DNA of 33,213 nt, taken from NCBI GenBank assembly GCA_023807065.1, contig JAJJLU010000536.1, forward strand, positions 1-33,213, in the 5' to 3' direction. Source of the stretch: Isotricha intestinalis (lineage: Eukaryota > Ciliophora > Litostomatea > Vestibuliferida > Isotrichidae). Under the pieces are notes generated by a model. It made no database searches and was not told the origin of the DNA. It saw only the letters and a list, made by a program, of their open reading frames with translations. This document shows positions 11,101-20,312 of this stretch, one piece after another. Made by a program: the position numbers and the translations under genes. Within the stretch, counting starts at the first letter, position 1; each line of letters opens with the position of its first letter.

Positions 11101-14100
11101 CTTGTTCCTAATTTTTCAATTGGAATAGAAAAACTGAAAATCTCATTATATATTACAATAATTTCTTTTTTACCATATAATTCTTCATTCCAATCCATAA
11201 TATATTCTAACCTTCTTCTTTGCTGATTTTTTAATTCAAAAACTTGTCCTGCATATTTTATTTTTAACAATTCTCCCGTATTATTAAATACTTCATTATT
11301 TGAAATATTACTTTCATTTTCTTTTATTAATTTAAAGTTTAATGGATCTGAAATAAAATGTTCATAATTACTTTTTTCTTCCATAAACTTTTTAATCCAA
11401 TTACTTAATGAACCAATTATAAAACTTATATTCATATCACTGACATTTATTAATAATTCTTTAATTTCAAAAATCATTCTAGTCTTTTCATCTCGAAAAA
11501 ATTGAAATTTAATTAAAGTTTTTTCAATTGAAGGTTCCCAAATACATGCAATGTAATTAAATGAATTTACAGCAAGAAAAACATTCATTTCCAAAGAAGA
11601 ATTATTTGGAATTTGAATATAAAAATCAGAAAGAGATATATTTATAAAAGGATAATAACTCCCAGTTGAATTATCGATTAAAACAATATCTAAATTTGAA
11701 AGATTTATTGCTCCAGTCAAATTTGTTTTTGATTTGAAAATAATGTTATTTTCATTAATTTGTGATTTTAATAATTCATTATTTTCTTTTTGACTAAATT
11801 GATTATTTTCAATTCTTTTTTCATTTTTGTAATAAAAATAATTTAGTTGGTAAGATTTTAAAAAAGATGTAACATCAATATAAGAAAGATTAATATAAAG
11901 AGATTGAATTTCAAATTTGAAATTTATTAAATCGTCAGTGATTGAAGATTTGAAAATTAAAAAATCATTTTTAGTATGAAATAATTCTCTTTTGTTAGCT
12001 CCTGTAACAAATTCAGTTACAATTGATTTTATTTGAATAAAATATTCTCCAAAAGGTAACTTTAATTTTTTTATTTTATTATATCCAACATATAATTCAT
12101 TAATTGATAATATCATATTTTCCCTTCCATCAAAAGAAGTTTGTAAAATAAATTTTGAATTAAAAATGGATAAAATGATTTGTGGAGTTTGACTTTTTTG
12201 TACTTCTGAAATAATTAAATCAATAGGAATTGCATTCTTAAAATATAAATATAAGCATAAAAAGGAATCTAATCTTACTAAAATTTCTAATAAAAAAATA
12301 TCAATTTTAATAATATTATTTTCAATTATTATTTTAATTTGATATTCTAATGTTGGAATTGTTTCTTTAGTAATTTCAAAATCTTTTTTTGAAATATTTG
12401 TCAATACATTTATTTTTTGGTTTTGATTATCAAAAAATATTAAAGCTATTTCTTCTATTTGAATGGTGTAATTAATTTCTTCAATAAAATGATTTGATAC
12501 ATTTATATCTTCGGTGGAATTAATATTTATAAAAACATTTGATTTTTTAAAAGATATTTCTGATATTTTTTCAAAATTTTCTAAACATAAAAATAAATTA
12601 AATTTATATATTTCTATATTATATTCTATTTTATATTTATTTTTCTTTTCTTCAGGAAAATCTAATTGAAAATCAAAAAGATTAATATTAGAAGATTGTT
12701 TTTTATAATCATCTAAATTATATTCTTTGTGAAAAGATAAAATAAATTTATATAAATAAATTTGAGTTAAAGAAACATTTAAATCTTTAAAAATGAGATA
12801 ATATAATCTATCATTTTGGGGTTTAAATAAAATATTCACATCAATTTCTTTTTCTTTAATTACATTGTTTTTGGTTTTTTTATTTTCAACATTAAAATCA
12901 AAAATTTTTATTAAGCTAACATCATTCGAACCTTTTAAATAATTTCTAAGTGTAATTCTATTTGCATTAATAAAAAAACGATTGAAATCTATTTTCAAAT
13001 TATTAACTTCTAAATCATATTTGACTAGAATAAAATCAAAATTAATATTATCGACAATAAAATTAAAACTTTTATAAATTTGGAAAAAAATTTTCATTGT
13101 TAATTTACCTTCAGGATTATTCATTTTACCAGAAATATATCCATTAATAAAATCATAATTACATATAATTTTTTCATTTGCTTTTAAAATTACAATTTCA
13201 TTTTCTTGTGAAATTTTATAATCTATTAAACTTAAATAACAAGATGAAAATTCCATCAGAATTTCTTTTAGTGTTTTTTTTCCTATTAATTCATTGAAAA
13301 CTAAATTTAAAACATAATCATCATCTTGAAAAGTCAAAATAATTTTTGTGATTAACAAATTAAATTCTAAAAATAAATCATTAAACAAATTTTTTGTTTC
13401 ATTGTTTGAATTAAAATCTGAATCTGGATTTACTTCTTTTAATGCTTCATAAAAATCTTTTTCAGTTAATTTAATTTTAACAATGTTTTTTGCAGATTCA
13501 GGTTCATATTGGAGAATATATAATAAAAAGGAAGATTTTTTATCAGTAATAATTTGTATATCATCTAACTTTAATTCAAATTTTTGATTAATATACTTTA
13601 AATTCAGTTCTTTTATTTTTAATTTTGATTGACAATTCATTTCATTTAATTCAATATATAAATATTTTATTTGTAAATCAAAATTAAATGATTGATAATC
13701 TAATTCTCTAATATCAAAACCTTTTTCTTCAAAATTAAAATTAAAATAATTAAATCTTTCATCATTATCATTAACAAATTCATTATTATTATCTGGAATA
13801 TTATCTTCATTGATTTTATTTATTTTTTTATATAAATTGAGAATAAATGAAACAAAAGCCTTATTTAAAATTAAATTTAAAGGTTTATCTAAATCAAATT
13901 TAAAAGTATTTTTGTCTTTTTCTTTTATAATTTTGAAATTATACAAAGGAAGAATATCTCCTTTATTATTCTTTATATGATAATTAAAAGAAATATTTGA
14001 AAAATCTTTTTTTACATCAACATCTTTTAAAGAAACTGTAATTCTATCTTCTTTATTAAATAATGATAATGAAGGGATAATGGGAAAATTTATTTTTTCT

Positions 14101-15713
14101 ATTGAAGTAAATATATCATCCTTATTGATGTTTAAATTAATAATATTTTCTTTAAAAATTTTTTTGAATTTTTTTTTTACATTTGAAGAAAGGTAATAAA
14201 CTAAAATAAAAATAAATATATTTTCATCTAATTGAATATTTTTAAAATTAAATTTAACATCAATTTTTCCATTTTCCAGTAAACTTATTACGAATGCATT
14301 TTCATCAATTTTTTCATTAAAAAAAGATATATCATTTAAATAAACAATATCTTTTAAAATAAATTTTGATGTTATAAAATCTGAATTTTTATTTATTGTA
14401 ACTTCTATTTCTTTAAGTGATAAATTTAATTCATTTTTTTCATCAATCAATTTTAAACTTATATTTGGAAAATTGATATAAACAATTAAATTATTCATAA
14501 AAGTTAATATTTTTCCTAAGATTACATTTGAATTTTTGTTTTCAATTTTATCGTTTAAAAAATTTTCGATATTATCAATATTAAAAAAGTTATCTAATTT
14601 TTCTTTTTCATTTTCTGTTAATTGATTATTTTCTTCTTTTTTTCGAAATAAAGCTAAAAAATTTCCAAAACCTTTATTTTTATTTTCAATAACAGTTTTT
14701 TCGATTTTTTCTTTTGAAAATAATAAAATATTTTTTTTATTTAATAGAATTATATCATTAATGTTGATGTTATTATAGTAATTGATCATAATTTTTTTTT
14801 GTGAAAAATCGAAGTTATTTAATTTTCCTTGAGTATAATATTTTCTTAAATTTATTATTGTTTTAATTGAAAAATACCATAACTTTTTATAATAACCCTC
14901 TTCTCCTTTTTTTGGCTTATAATATTCAATCAATCTTTTCATTTTATAATATAATTGCTTATACATATTATATTGAATTATTTGAATCATTTCTTTAACT
15001 TTTTTTAATACTCTTTTGTCTAATTCCATTTCAAATGAATTAAAATTTAATATTAATTCATTTTCTTTTTTTTGACTTACCTCAGAATAATTTATTTTTA
15101 TTTCAAAACCAAAATCATTTATAATATTGATTTCTAAATTATTATCTTTCATTCTTAAATTAATATTATCTATTTTTATCCCTTCATTTTCATCATATAA
15201 AATATTTCCAATGGAACAAATAAAAACAGTATCATTAAATTTTAAATTCAATTCAATATTCTCAATTTTAAATTTTAATCCTTGTAATATTTTATTTATT
15301 ATATTTTGTATTGTGCCTTCTTTCCAATTGGAGGAATTTTCAACAATTCCAACTGCATAATTTATAAATTTTTCTGTAAAATTTTTCATATTAGAAATTA
15401 GTGTTTCTTCAATTTTTGTATAATCTAATTCAATTAAATTAATATATCCTTTTGAATTTTTCATATAAAATTCTAAATTTGAATTTTCATCAGGGATTAT
15501 AGCTTTAAATTCTTCACAGGAAAAAAAGTTAAAAATAAATTGAGAATTTAAATTAATATTTTTATCCTTTTTTAATTGGAGTTGGTTTATTATTAATTCT
15601 CCTTTATTAAACATTTCTATAAAATTTTCTTTTTTTATATCTGGAATAATATATTCTTTCATTTTTTCTTGGATTAAGCCATATATTATATTCCCAAATT
15701 CTCTAATTTTCAT
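8115..15713 (-). CDS. VPS13: VPS13-family bridge-like lipid transfer protein
   Basis: A 2532-residue protein of the VPS13 family, which form a long hydrophobic groove that moves phospholipids in bulk between membranes at organelle contact sites. The start is well placed: residues 1-120 make the chorein N-terminal domain (LIQEKMKEYI, then ELIINQLQLKKD). The middle is the long beta-rich groove with alternating hydrophobic residues and few cysteines. Residues about 1640-2000 look like the VAB/SHR-BD adaptor-binding region (YSIINCLPVEIGINIKGIKY, and later LRLISGVFRSDKIQI). The C-terminal part has the family's basic R-x-R-K-P-R-A motif near 2396 followed by a PH-like domain (about 2440-2530: FTRCLKGQKFIYIFTN). 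The glycine-rich amphipathic-helix block that usually precedes the RP motif is short here (GFLFGLFKFI), and the protein is shorter than the roughly 3100 residues of yeast Vps13. One uninterrupted frame; TAA stop. Which paralogue it is cannot be told. Confidence 0.88.
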   Translation of the reverse strand: MKIREFGNIIYGLIQEKMKEYIIPDIKKENFIEMFNKGELIINQLQLKKDKNINLNSQFIFNFFSCEEFKAIIPDENSNLEFYMKNSKGYINLIELDYTKIEETLISNMKNFTEKFINYAVGIVENSSNWKEGTIQNIINKILQGLKFKIENIELNLKFNDTVFICSIGNILYDENEGIKIDNINLRMKDNNLEINIINDFGFEIKINYSEVSQKKENELILNFNSFEMELDKRVLKKVKEMIQIIQYNMYKQLYYKMKRLIEYYKPKKGEEGYYKKLWYFSIKTIINLRKYYTQGKLNNFDFSQKKIMINYYNNININDIILLNKKNILLFSKEKIEKTVIENKNKGFGNFLALFRKKEENNQLTENEKEKLDNFFNIDNIENFLNDKIENKNSNVILGKILTFMNNLIVYINFPNISLKLIDEKNELNLSLKEIEVTINKNSDFITSKFILKDIVYLNDISFFNEKIDENAFVISLLENGKIDVKFNFKNIQLDENIFIFILVYYLSSNVKKKFKKIFKENIINLNINKDDIFTSIEKINFPIIPSLSLFNKEDRITVSLKDVDVKKDFSNISFNYHIKNNKGDILPLYNFKIIKEKDKNTFKFDLDKPLNLILNKAFVSFILNLYKKINKINEDNIPDNNNEFVNDNDERFNYFNFNFEEKGFDIRELDYQSFNFDLQIKYLYIELNEMNCQSKLKIKELNLKYINQKFELKLDDIQIITDKKSSFLLYILQYEPESAKNIVKIKLTEKDFYEALKEVNPDSDFNSNNETKNLFNDLFLEFNLLITKIILTFQDDDYVLNLVFNELIGKKTLKEILMEFSSCYLSLIDYKISQENEIVILKANEKIICNYDFINGYISGKMNNPEGKLTMKIFFQIYKSFNFIVDNINFDFILVKYDLEVNNLKIDFNRFFINANRITLRNYLKGSNDVSLIKIFDFNVENKKTKNNVIKEKEIDVNILFKPQNDRLYYLIFKDLNVSLTQIYLYKFILSFHKEYNLDDYKKQSSNINLFDFQLDFPEEKKNKYKIEYNIEIYKFNLFLCLENFEKISEISFKKSNVFININSTEDINVSNHFIEEINYTIQIEEIALIFFDNQNQKINVLTNISKKDFEITKETIPTLEYQIKIIIENNIIKIDIFLLEILVRLDSFLCLYLYFKNAIPIDLIISEVQKSQTPQIILSIFNSKFILQTSFDGRENMILSINELYVGYNKIKKLKLPFGEYFIQIKSIVTEFVTGANKRELFHTKNDFLIFKSSITDDLINFKFEIQSLYINLSYIDVTSFLKSYQLNYFYYKNEKRIENNQFSQKENNELLKSQINENNIIFKSKTNLTGAINLSNLDIVLIDNSTGSYYPFINISLSDFYIQIPNNSSLEMNVFLAVNSFNYIACIWEPSIEKTLIKFQFFRDEKTRMIFEIKELLINVSDMNISFIIGSLSNWIKKFMEEKSNYEHFISDPLNFKLIKENESNISNNEVFNNTGELLKIKYAGQVFELKNQQRRRLEYIMDWNEELYGKKEIIVIYNEIFSFSIPIEKLGTRRHTINNSDFFISENTLSKERHINISIYSPIIFRNKTNYDMTVIFISDKLTYFPLNKEKIVGIPFKLIGPKIKFYFVPGIHLIEDYNNKDSINQIFNLNEIQEKKTEEKYKIQFMLEQKYLILSLEREILNVRELIILSEYSIINCLPVEIGINIKGIKYKIPKCSQFFLDFNQVRKFSFEILANDIIFNSQEQYFFSLNNQEQENNKNYVYFYNKIGYSFFLSSIIINNSSGTQLIIYAETLIKNNSGIYDLDIVSNMNNKPFIFRLNKELFLVRSSLDFKENQNLRLISGVFRSDKIQIKDLLSSKENYFIKMRYEESKDINYNLDLSINSNLSHILIKDSTFNENIMSMIISINPTCKFLSLLTNKSFYIADFKNKKENIRIFPMQKVNFNFFNRGKSIELCFGLSNIKENFPKEWSDSFIINSYGLFTLYLSDLFINLEIRQDPIDSNLEVFISEANIDNCKITVENKSFLTIAIYQENYDQYIQIIEPNEKIMLRVFSYNKPVFLVDIKNKIYLYQFKNQETNNIQSIGNEIILHTISNRIKKHLIFYNYDKIKKNKIIEQPKNDFYILNINVNHLGISIIGDNEQHNNKLSDYKRKEILFFYMKNINIYIDKNIEEGSIIKDETKSVFYIEKIHIYNQSIENGKYFLVLTNKAKNNNNFLTLKINLISYLSDKVSEIKEFNIELDKIKLSLDPDFITSIIDFISNIIYRLDLKDYNVDNIFLFEKKEDDVFEEYKKQLTIYTGKNLVIPPLNISFELSSININNLIQNYLKYSSFYSFVFKGLTGNKHNVNTNSSSIEHFVGNYQELLMIILNKYNFAINGEISNIAIKGFLFGLFKFITKDDSKIKTNDVPNRIRKPRALYGKYQYFKNYDKDDAEILEKLKQSYAVFKNNYYYFTRCLKGQKFIYIFTNLSLYVMNSNLQILNNIDYFVIKDIKVEKDNIIKVNYNQDIDKLNYSTINCENINIRNKLFNILKEQTNLYSDEILFIN

Positions 15714-17040
15714 ATTTTGACTTTTTAAATATATTCAATTTTAATTAATTTTTTTAAAAAAGATGATCTATTATTTTTTTTATTAAATATAAAAAATGAG
15801 TAAAAAAAATAGATTTGAAATAATAGAAATACAAATAATTCATTTTTCATTTTATAATATAAATGAATTAAAATAAAATATGATTTAATTTATTTTAAAA
15901 ATCAATCAATTATATGAAAAGGTATTAAATAAAAAAAGAAAAATTTTAGAGAAGCCAATCATACTTTGAATGTCAGATATATTAAAACGACAACTTAATA
16001 TATCAAAGAATTATAAAATAATATTGTAAAAAAATTTAATATTTTGTAAAAAAAATTTGGAGAGTATTTTTTACTATATCCCTTAAAAATTTGAGAGAAA
16101 GGAATTAAAAACATTTTTATTTCAAAAAATTATGATTTATGACTACACCTCCCAAAAAAATAAGAAAAAAATTATAGTTTTCATTCAACAAATTCAAAAA
16201 TGAAAAATTGAAAATAAATAATATCATAATAATATTAATCAATTAATTCATCAAAAAAGTTGAAAAGGATAAATTATTATAATCAAGAAAAATTAAATTC
16301 ATTTATATTAAAATGTTTTTATCACCTTTTAATATACGAATTTATATTGTAATAGATAAGAAAATTCTAATATAAAATAAAAAAAATGATAATTTCAAAA
16401 AAACCAAAAATATTGATTTAAAAATAACGAATTCTTTCTTTTCTCCTTTTCTAAAAAAACAAATAATTTTGTTATAATATCAAAAAGTTTCAAATTAATT
16501 ATTTTATAAAGTAATATTTAAAATAGTTGATTGTCTATTTTATAAAAGAGAATCATCAAAATTACAATATAAGAAGTTTTTTATTTTAAAATATCAAGAA
16601 ATGAAGAAAAAAGTTTGTCGATTCATTTCGAATAGCTCAAAAAAGTTGATTTATTATATTAAAAAGATAAAATAATTAAAATGATTTATGAATTTTCTTT
16701 ATTTTTATGGATAAAATAAATTTAATATTCGAAGTTATTAATATTTATAATTAAATATTGGAAATGAAAATAATAATAAAATTATGAAAAAATTAAGAAA
16801 AGAAAAAAAATATGAAATATTAAAATTTATGTTCTTTCTGAATAAGGAAAAAGAAGAAATGTAATATTAACTGATAATAATTTTAAAAAAGGAAAATAAA
16901 TAATTCTTTATTTCTATATTTTCATTTTCAATTCATAATAAAAATATAAATCATTTAATTCTATTATTGCTTATTAGTACTTCAAATTTAAATTCATGAT
17001 GTTACTTTTTCGAAATAACTTAATATTTTTAATTATTATT
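15714..17040. other. Gene-free spacer upstream of VPS13
   Basis: About 1.3 kb of very AT-rich DNA between the VPS13 start and the stop of the next minus-strand gene. It must hold the VPS13 promoter. Stops are frequent in all frames; the longest coding-like scrap, ending near 16864 on the + strand, is about 26 codons and lysine-rich, as expected by chance. No tRNA, snRNA or repeat recognised. Confidence 0.5.
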
Positions 17041-18805
17041 TTAGTTTTCTATATTTTTATTTGTATTATTGTTATCATTAATATTTGTTCTCTTGGTTAT
17101 TTCACCTTGTAAATTATTAAAATCTATGATATTATTTTCTTCCTCAATTACTTTTAAATAATAATTATTGTCACTTTGACTAAAATCCCTAATTTTATCA
17201 CTGTCAGAAAAATTGCTATCTTTATCATCATCACTATTATCATTTTCTTCTTTTATATTAGAAAAATTATTTAAATAAACATATTTTCGATTTAATTTTT
17301 CATAACTTAATTTATTATTAATTTCATCAGTGTTACAACAACAAAATAAAGAAAAATTTTGACAATAATCAAAACAAAAAAAATTCCTTCCGATTTGAAC
17401 AGTTAACATTTTTCCTTTTAATATTTGAAGACAAGGATTTTGAATTAATACCAAAGTCCCAAATTTTGAATTTAAGTCTCTTAAAAATAGTTGATTTTTA
17501 ACAAAAGTTAATTGAAAATGGACTCTGCTTATTGAAATATCATTTAGAATAACATTAGCTTCATTTCCTCTTCCAATATTAATAATTTTTTCTTTATCAA
17601 ATTTAATAATATATCTGTATCTGTTTTGTCCTTGATCTTGACAATATGCATCAAAAGTTAAATAATTACTATTATCTTCTTTATTATAATCAAAGTCAAT
17701 TAAGCTATAAATTTTTCCTTTATGCATTATATAATCAGGTAATTTTTGTTTACATAATTCACATTCTATTTTATTGATTGAAAAAACAATAAAATAATTT
17801 GTATTTGAAAAATATGATTTTTTAATTAAAATTTTTGTAGAAATCCATTTTAATAAGCAATTTAAATGAATATATTTTAAAGAGCCTGAACAAGAACAAG
17901 GTTGGATTAAAGGATTTTTATCATTTAAAGTATCTTCTTCTAAATAGCAAACCCTACAAATTCTTTTTGGTTTATTAAGTGCAATATGCTTATTTTGTTT
18001 ATTTTTATATTGAATATTTAAATTGAATAAATCTATTTTTTTATTATTTTTATCGTTGGATGTTTGATTTGTTTGTTCTTCATTTAAATTTGTTTGACTT
18101 AATGTGATTGAATCTGATTTTGAATTTATTTTTTTTTTATTAATCTTTTTAAATATTATATCACTTTCTTTTTCATTTTGAAATTTCAGTTTATGAAAAA
18201 TTAAAGGATTAATTTTTCTAATATTTAAATTATTGTTATTATTATTTTCAATTGAAATATTATTTATAATATCATTATTAATAATAATATTATTACTTGT
18301 ACTAAATTCATCTGTAACATTGTGGGAAACAGAATAATCAATATTTGAATTATTATTTATTCTAATTTCTCTTATAACAATAATAATTCTCCCAATTTTT
18401 AAAACATCTCCTTCTGATAATTTATAATTATTATTTGATTTTGGAAAATTTTTTCCTTGATATAAAAGCCAAGAAGAATTTATCATTCCATTTAAATTAT
18501 TATCTTTAATAATTTGAATTTTTGGACAATAAAAATATTTTCCATTTTTTATTATAATTTCTGCTAATTTTTTTTGTTCATTTATTTCATTATTATTTTG
18601 TTTTGAAATTAATTCTATTGCTTCGTTATTTTGAATTATAATTTGAGGTGTATTTATTGTAAATGATTGATTTTTAAATTCCCCTTTTTCATAATCTATT
18701 AAATCATTTGTATCTTTTATCCATGTGAAAGATTTTATTGAAAGTCTATTGATGATTAAATTTTTATTTCTTTATTTACTTTTGCTCTAATTTTTCTTCA
18801 TTCAT
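17041..18805 (-). CDS. RING-CH (MARCH-type) and FHA domain protein, two exons
   Basis: Joined from exon 1 (18805-18780) and exon 2 (18745-17041), giving 576 residues. Reading only from the internal Met at 18486 would lose 95 residues of clear coding sense. Upstream of that Met the frame stays open to 18771 without an ATG; the ATG at 18803-18805 reads MNEEKLEQK and joins in frame to LSIKSFTW after removing a 34-nt GT-AG intron. The RING-CH zinc finger has Cys272, Cys275, Cys292, Cys294, His302, Cys305, Cys337, Cys340, the C4HC3 order of MARCH ubiquitin ligases. A FHA domain (about 385-465) follows with GRGNEANVILND, ISRVHF and the loop NSKFGT, which would bind phosphothreonine. A second FHA-like strand pattern (LSEGDVLKIGR) lies before the RING. 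No membrane span is seen, unlike most MARCH proteins. Low-complexity Asn/Ser/Asp linkers and a CCC cluster near the C-terminus. Likely a phospho-dependent E3 ligase, by inference. Confidence 0.88.
18746..18779 (-). other. 34-nt spliceosomal intron
   Basis: On the minus strand it begins GTAAATAAAG and ends CATCAATAG, standard GT-AG boundaries with a 5' site like other ciliate micro-introns. Its length is not a multiple of three and it contains in-frame stops (TAA) in the exon 1 frame, so it must be removed to join ATG-containing exon 1 to exon 2. A TAATCATCA stretch near the 3' end could serve as branch site. Splicing restores one continuous frame with an AAA lysine codon across the junction. 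Confidence 0.82.
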
Positions 18806-18923
18806 TTAATTAATTTATTTTTTTTAAAAATTTTTTTTTATAAAGACCTATATAAGTATTTATTTGAGAAAAAATTAATTTTTAAAAATATAATTTTTTC
18901 AATAATTGAAAAAACAATTTAAA
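18806..18923. promoter_or_regulatory. Short bidirectional intergenic promoter region
   Basis: Only 118 bp separate the divergent start codons of the RING-CH/FHA gene (-) and the unknown protein (+). Both promoters and both 5' leaders must fit here. It contains long T and A runs and a TATATAAG-like stretch around 18850, but no motif I can assign to a factor. Confidence 0.55.
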
Positions 18924-19706
18924 ATGAAGAGTATAAAATCAAAAATAAAACCTTTAACACTTCCAAAAAATAAATTTTTCAACTTAAAAAACTCTACTAC
19001 TTACTTTCAAAATTTATATACAAATTATATAAATTCAGATTTTAGAAGACAAAAAACATATTCAGATATAAATTCTTTATTAAGTGATTATCGAAATGAA
19101 AAATTATCAAAATTACCTGAAAGAGATATAATAAAAGATGAATTAGGAAAAGATATTCAAAAATATAAAAGTCAACATTTTTTTAAAACTAATAGAATTA
19201 AAAGTTTAGAAAAAAAAGACAAAATAAAAACTGAAGAAAAACAAGTAAAAGAAAATAGAATAAGTTTTTTATATTCTTTAAGGCAATCTGAAAAAAAAGG
19301 CAATTTTATTTTTCCAATTCATAAAAAATTGAAAAAAAAAATAGAATTGAATGCTTCAAAAATTCTTTTTAAAAAAAGAATTTTAAATGAAGAAAAAAAA
19401 AGTTTAAGTAATTATTTTCATAATACAAGAAATTCTATGAATAGTCAGTTTACAATTACAAAAACTATTTCTGATTTAAATTCTACTTTACAAAAAAATA
19501 CTTTCTCAAATATGAAAAACACAATGAATATAATTCATAAAAATATAGATTTTTTGACTAATGAAGTTGAATCTGAAAGTTCTAAATTAATTAAAACCTT
19601 TTATAAACATTTTAGAAGTTTTAGCTCTGATTTTACAGATTGGAAAATGAAACAAGAATCAAAATTTCCTGAAATCAGAAAAAAAATTTATGATGGGTTT
19701 AATTAA
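18924..19706 (+). CDS. Unrecognised basic protein
   Basis: A 260-residue protein that I do not recognise. The start is the ATG at 18924; the frame is open six codons further to a TTG, but that is not a credible eukaryotic start and a TAA lies just before it. The protein is very rich in Lys, Asn, Ser and Ile, predicted mostly helical with charged stretches (LSKLPERDIIKDELGKDIQK near residue 65) and a possible coiled-coil-like end (HKNIDFLTNEVESESSKLIK, about 215). The C-terminal DFTDWKMKQESKFPEIRKK is amphipathic. No signal peptide, membrane span, cysteine pattern or known domain. Its basic, low-complexity N-terminus resembles ciliate cytoskeletal or ciliary proteins only in composition. It shares a short promoter with the RING-CH/FHA gene. 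Real coding is supported by length, even amino-acid use and TAA stop. Confidence 0.7.
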   Translation: MKSIKSKIKPLTLPKNKFFNLKNSTTYFQNLYTNYINSDFRRQKTYSDINSLLSDYRNEKLSKLPERDIIKDELGKDIQKYKSQHFFKTNRIKSLEKKDKIKTEEKQVKENRISFLYSLRQSEKKGNFIFPIHKKLKKKIELNASKILFKKRILNEEKKSLSNYFHNTRNSMNSQFTITKTISDLNSTLQKNTFSNMKNTMNIIHKNIDFLTNEVESESSKLIKTFYKHFRSFSSDFTDWKMKQESKFPEIRKKIYDGFN

Positions 19707-20312
19707 ATATACAAATTTTTTATTTATTTTATTTTATCAAGAAAAAAGTAAAATTAAAAAATATTTACTATATCCTCATATAATATACTTTACTTTAAAA
19801 GTATAATTTTAAAAACAAAAAAACAAATCAAATTTAATTGATTTTATATTAATATGTAAAATTTTTTTTAGTTTATTTTTCATTTAGAACAGACAAAAAA
19901 TCTTAATATGATGAAATATTATGATAATAATTAAATGAATATTTAAAATATTTAATGCAAGAAAAAAAAGCTTTTCAAAAATTAAATGGTATTCAATAAA
20001 ATATATTTAATTAATAAAAAGTGTTTGAATAATTAAATTTAAAATTCTAAAAGTTTCAAATTTGAATATTTTATTTCAGCTTGGAAAACTATATTTTAAA
20101 TTTTTAAAAAAAATATTTCAAAACTTTTTATTTGAGATACTTCTAAAATTATATAAAATATATGTATAAAGAATATTAAATTATTATGATATTATGAGAA
20201 CAAAAGATTATTAAAATTTAAAAATAATAAGTTAATAAGTATTATATATATTTCTTTCTTTTAATATCAAAATGAATTAATATAATTTTTTATGATTAAA
20301 TATTAATTTAAT
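19707..20312. other. Gene-free spacer between convergent genes
   Basis: About 600 bp between two convergent 3' ends (+ strand unknown gene and the - strand receptor-like gene). AT-rich, with stops in all frames and no RNA gene or repeat recognised. It should contain both polyadenylation regions. Confidence 0.5.

Noticed and set aside
11029..11226. Short + strand frames inside VPS13, CDPK and receptor genes
   Set aside because: They lie opposite conserved coding sequence and are hydrophobic antisense shadows.
17041..18486. RING-CH/FHA gene starting at Met 18486
   Set aside because: The frame continues upstream with clear coding sense and joins an ATG exon through a GT-AG intron.
18906..18923. 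Six-codon upstream extension of the unknown + strand gene from a TTG
   Set aside because: TTG is not a credible nuclear start in a ciliate, and the first ATG in frame is 18924, with a TAA just upstream of the TTG.
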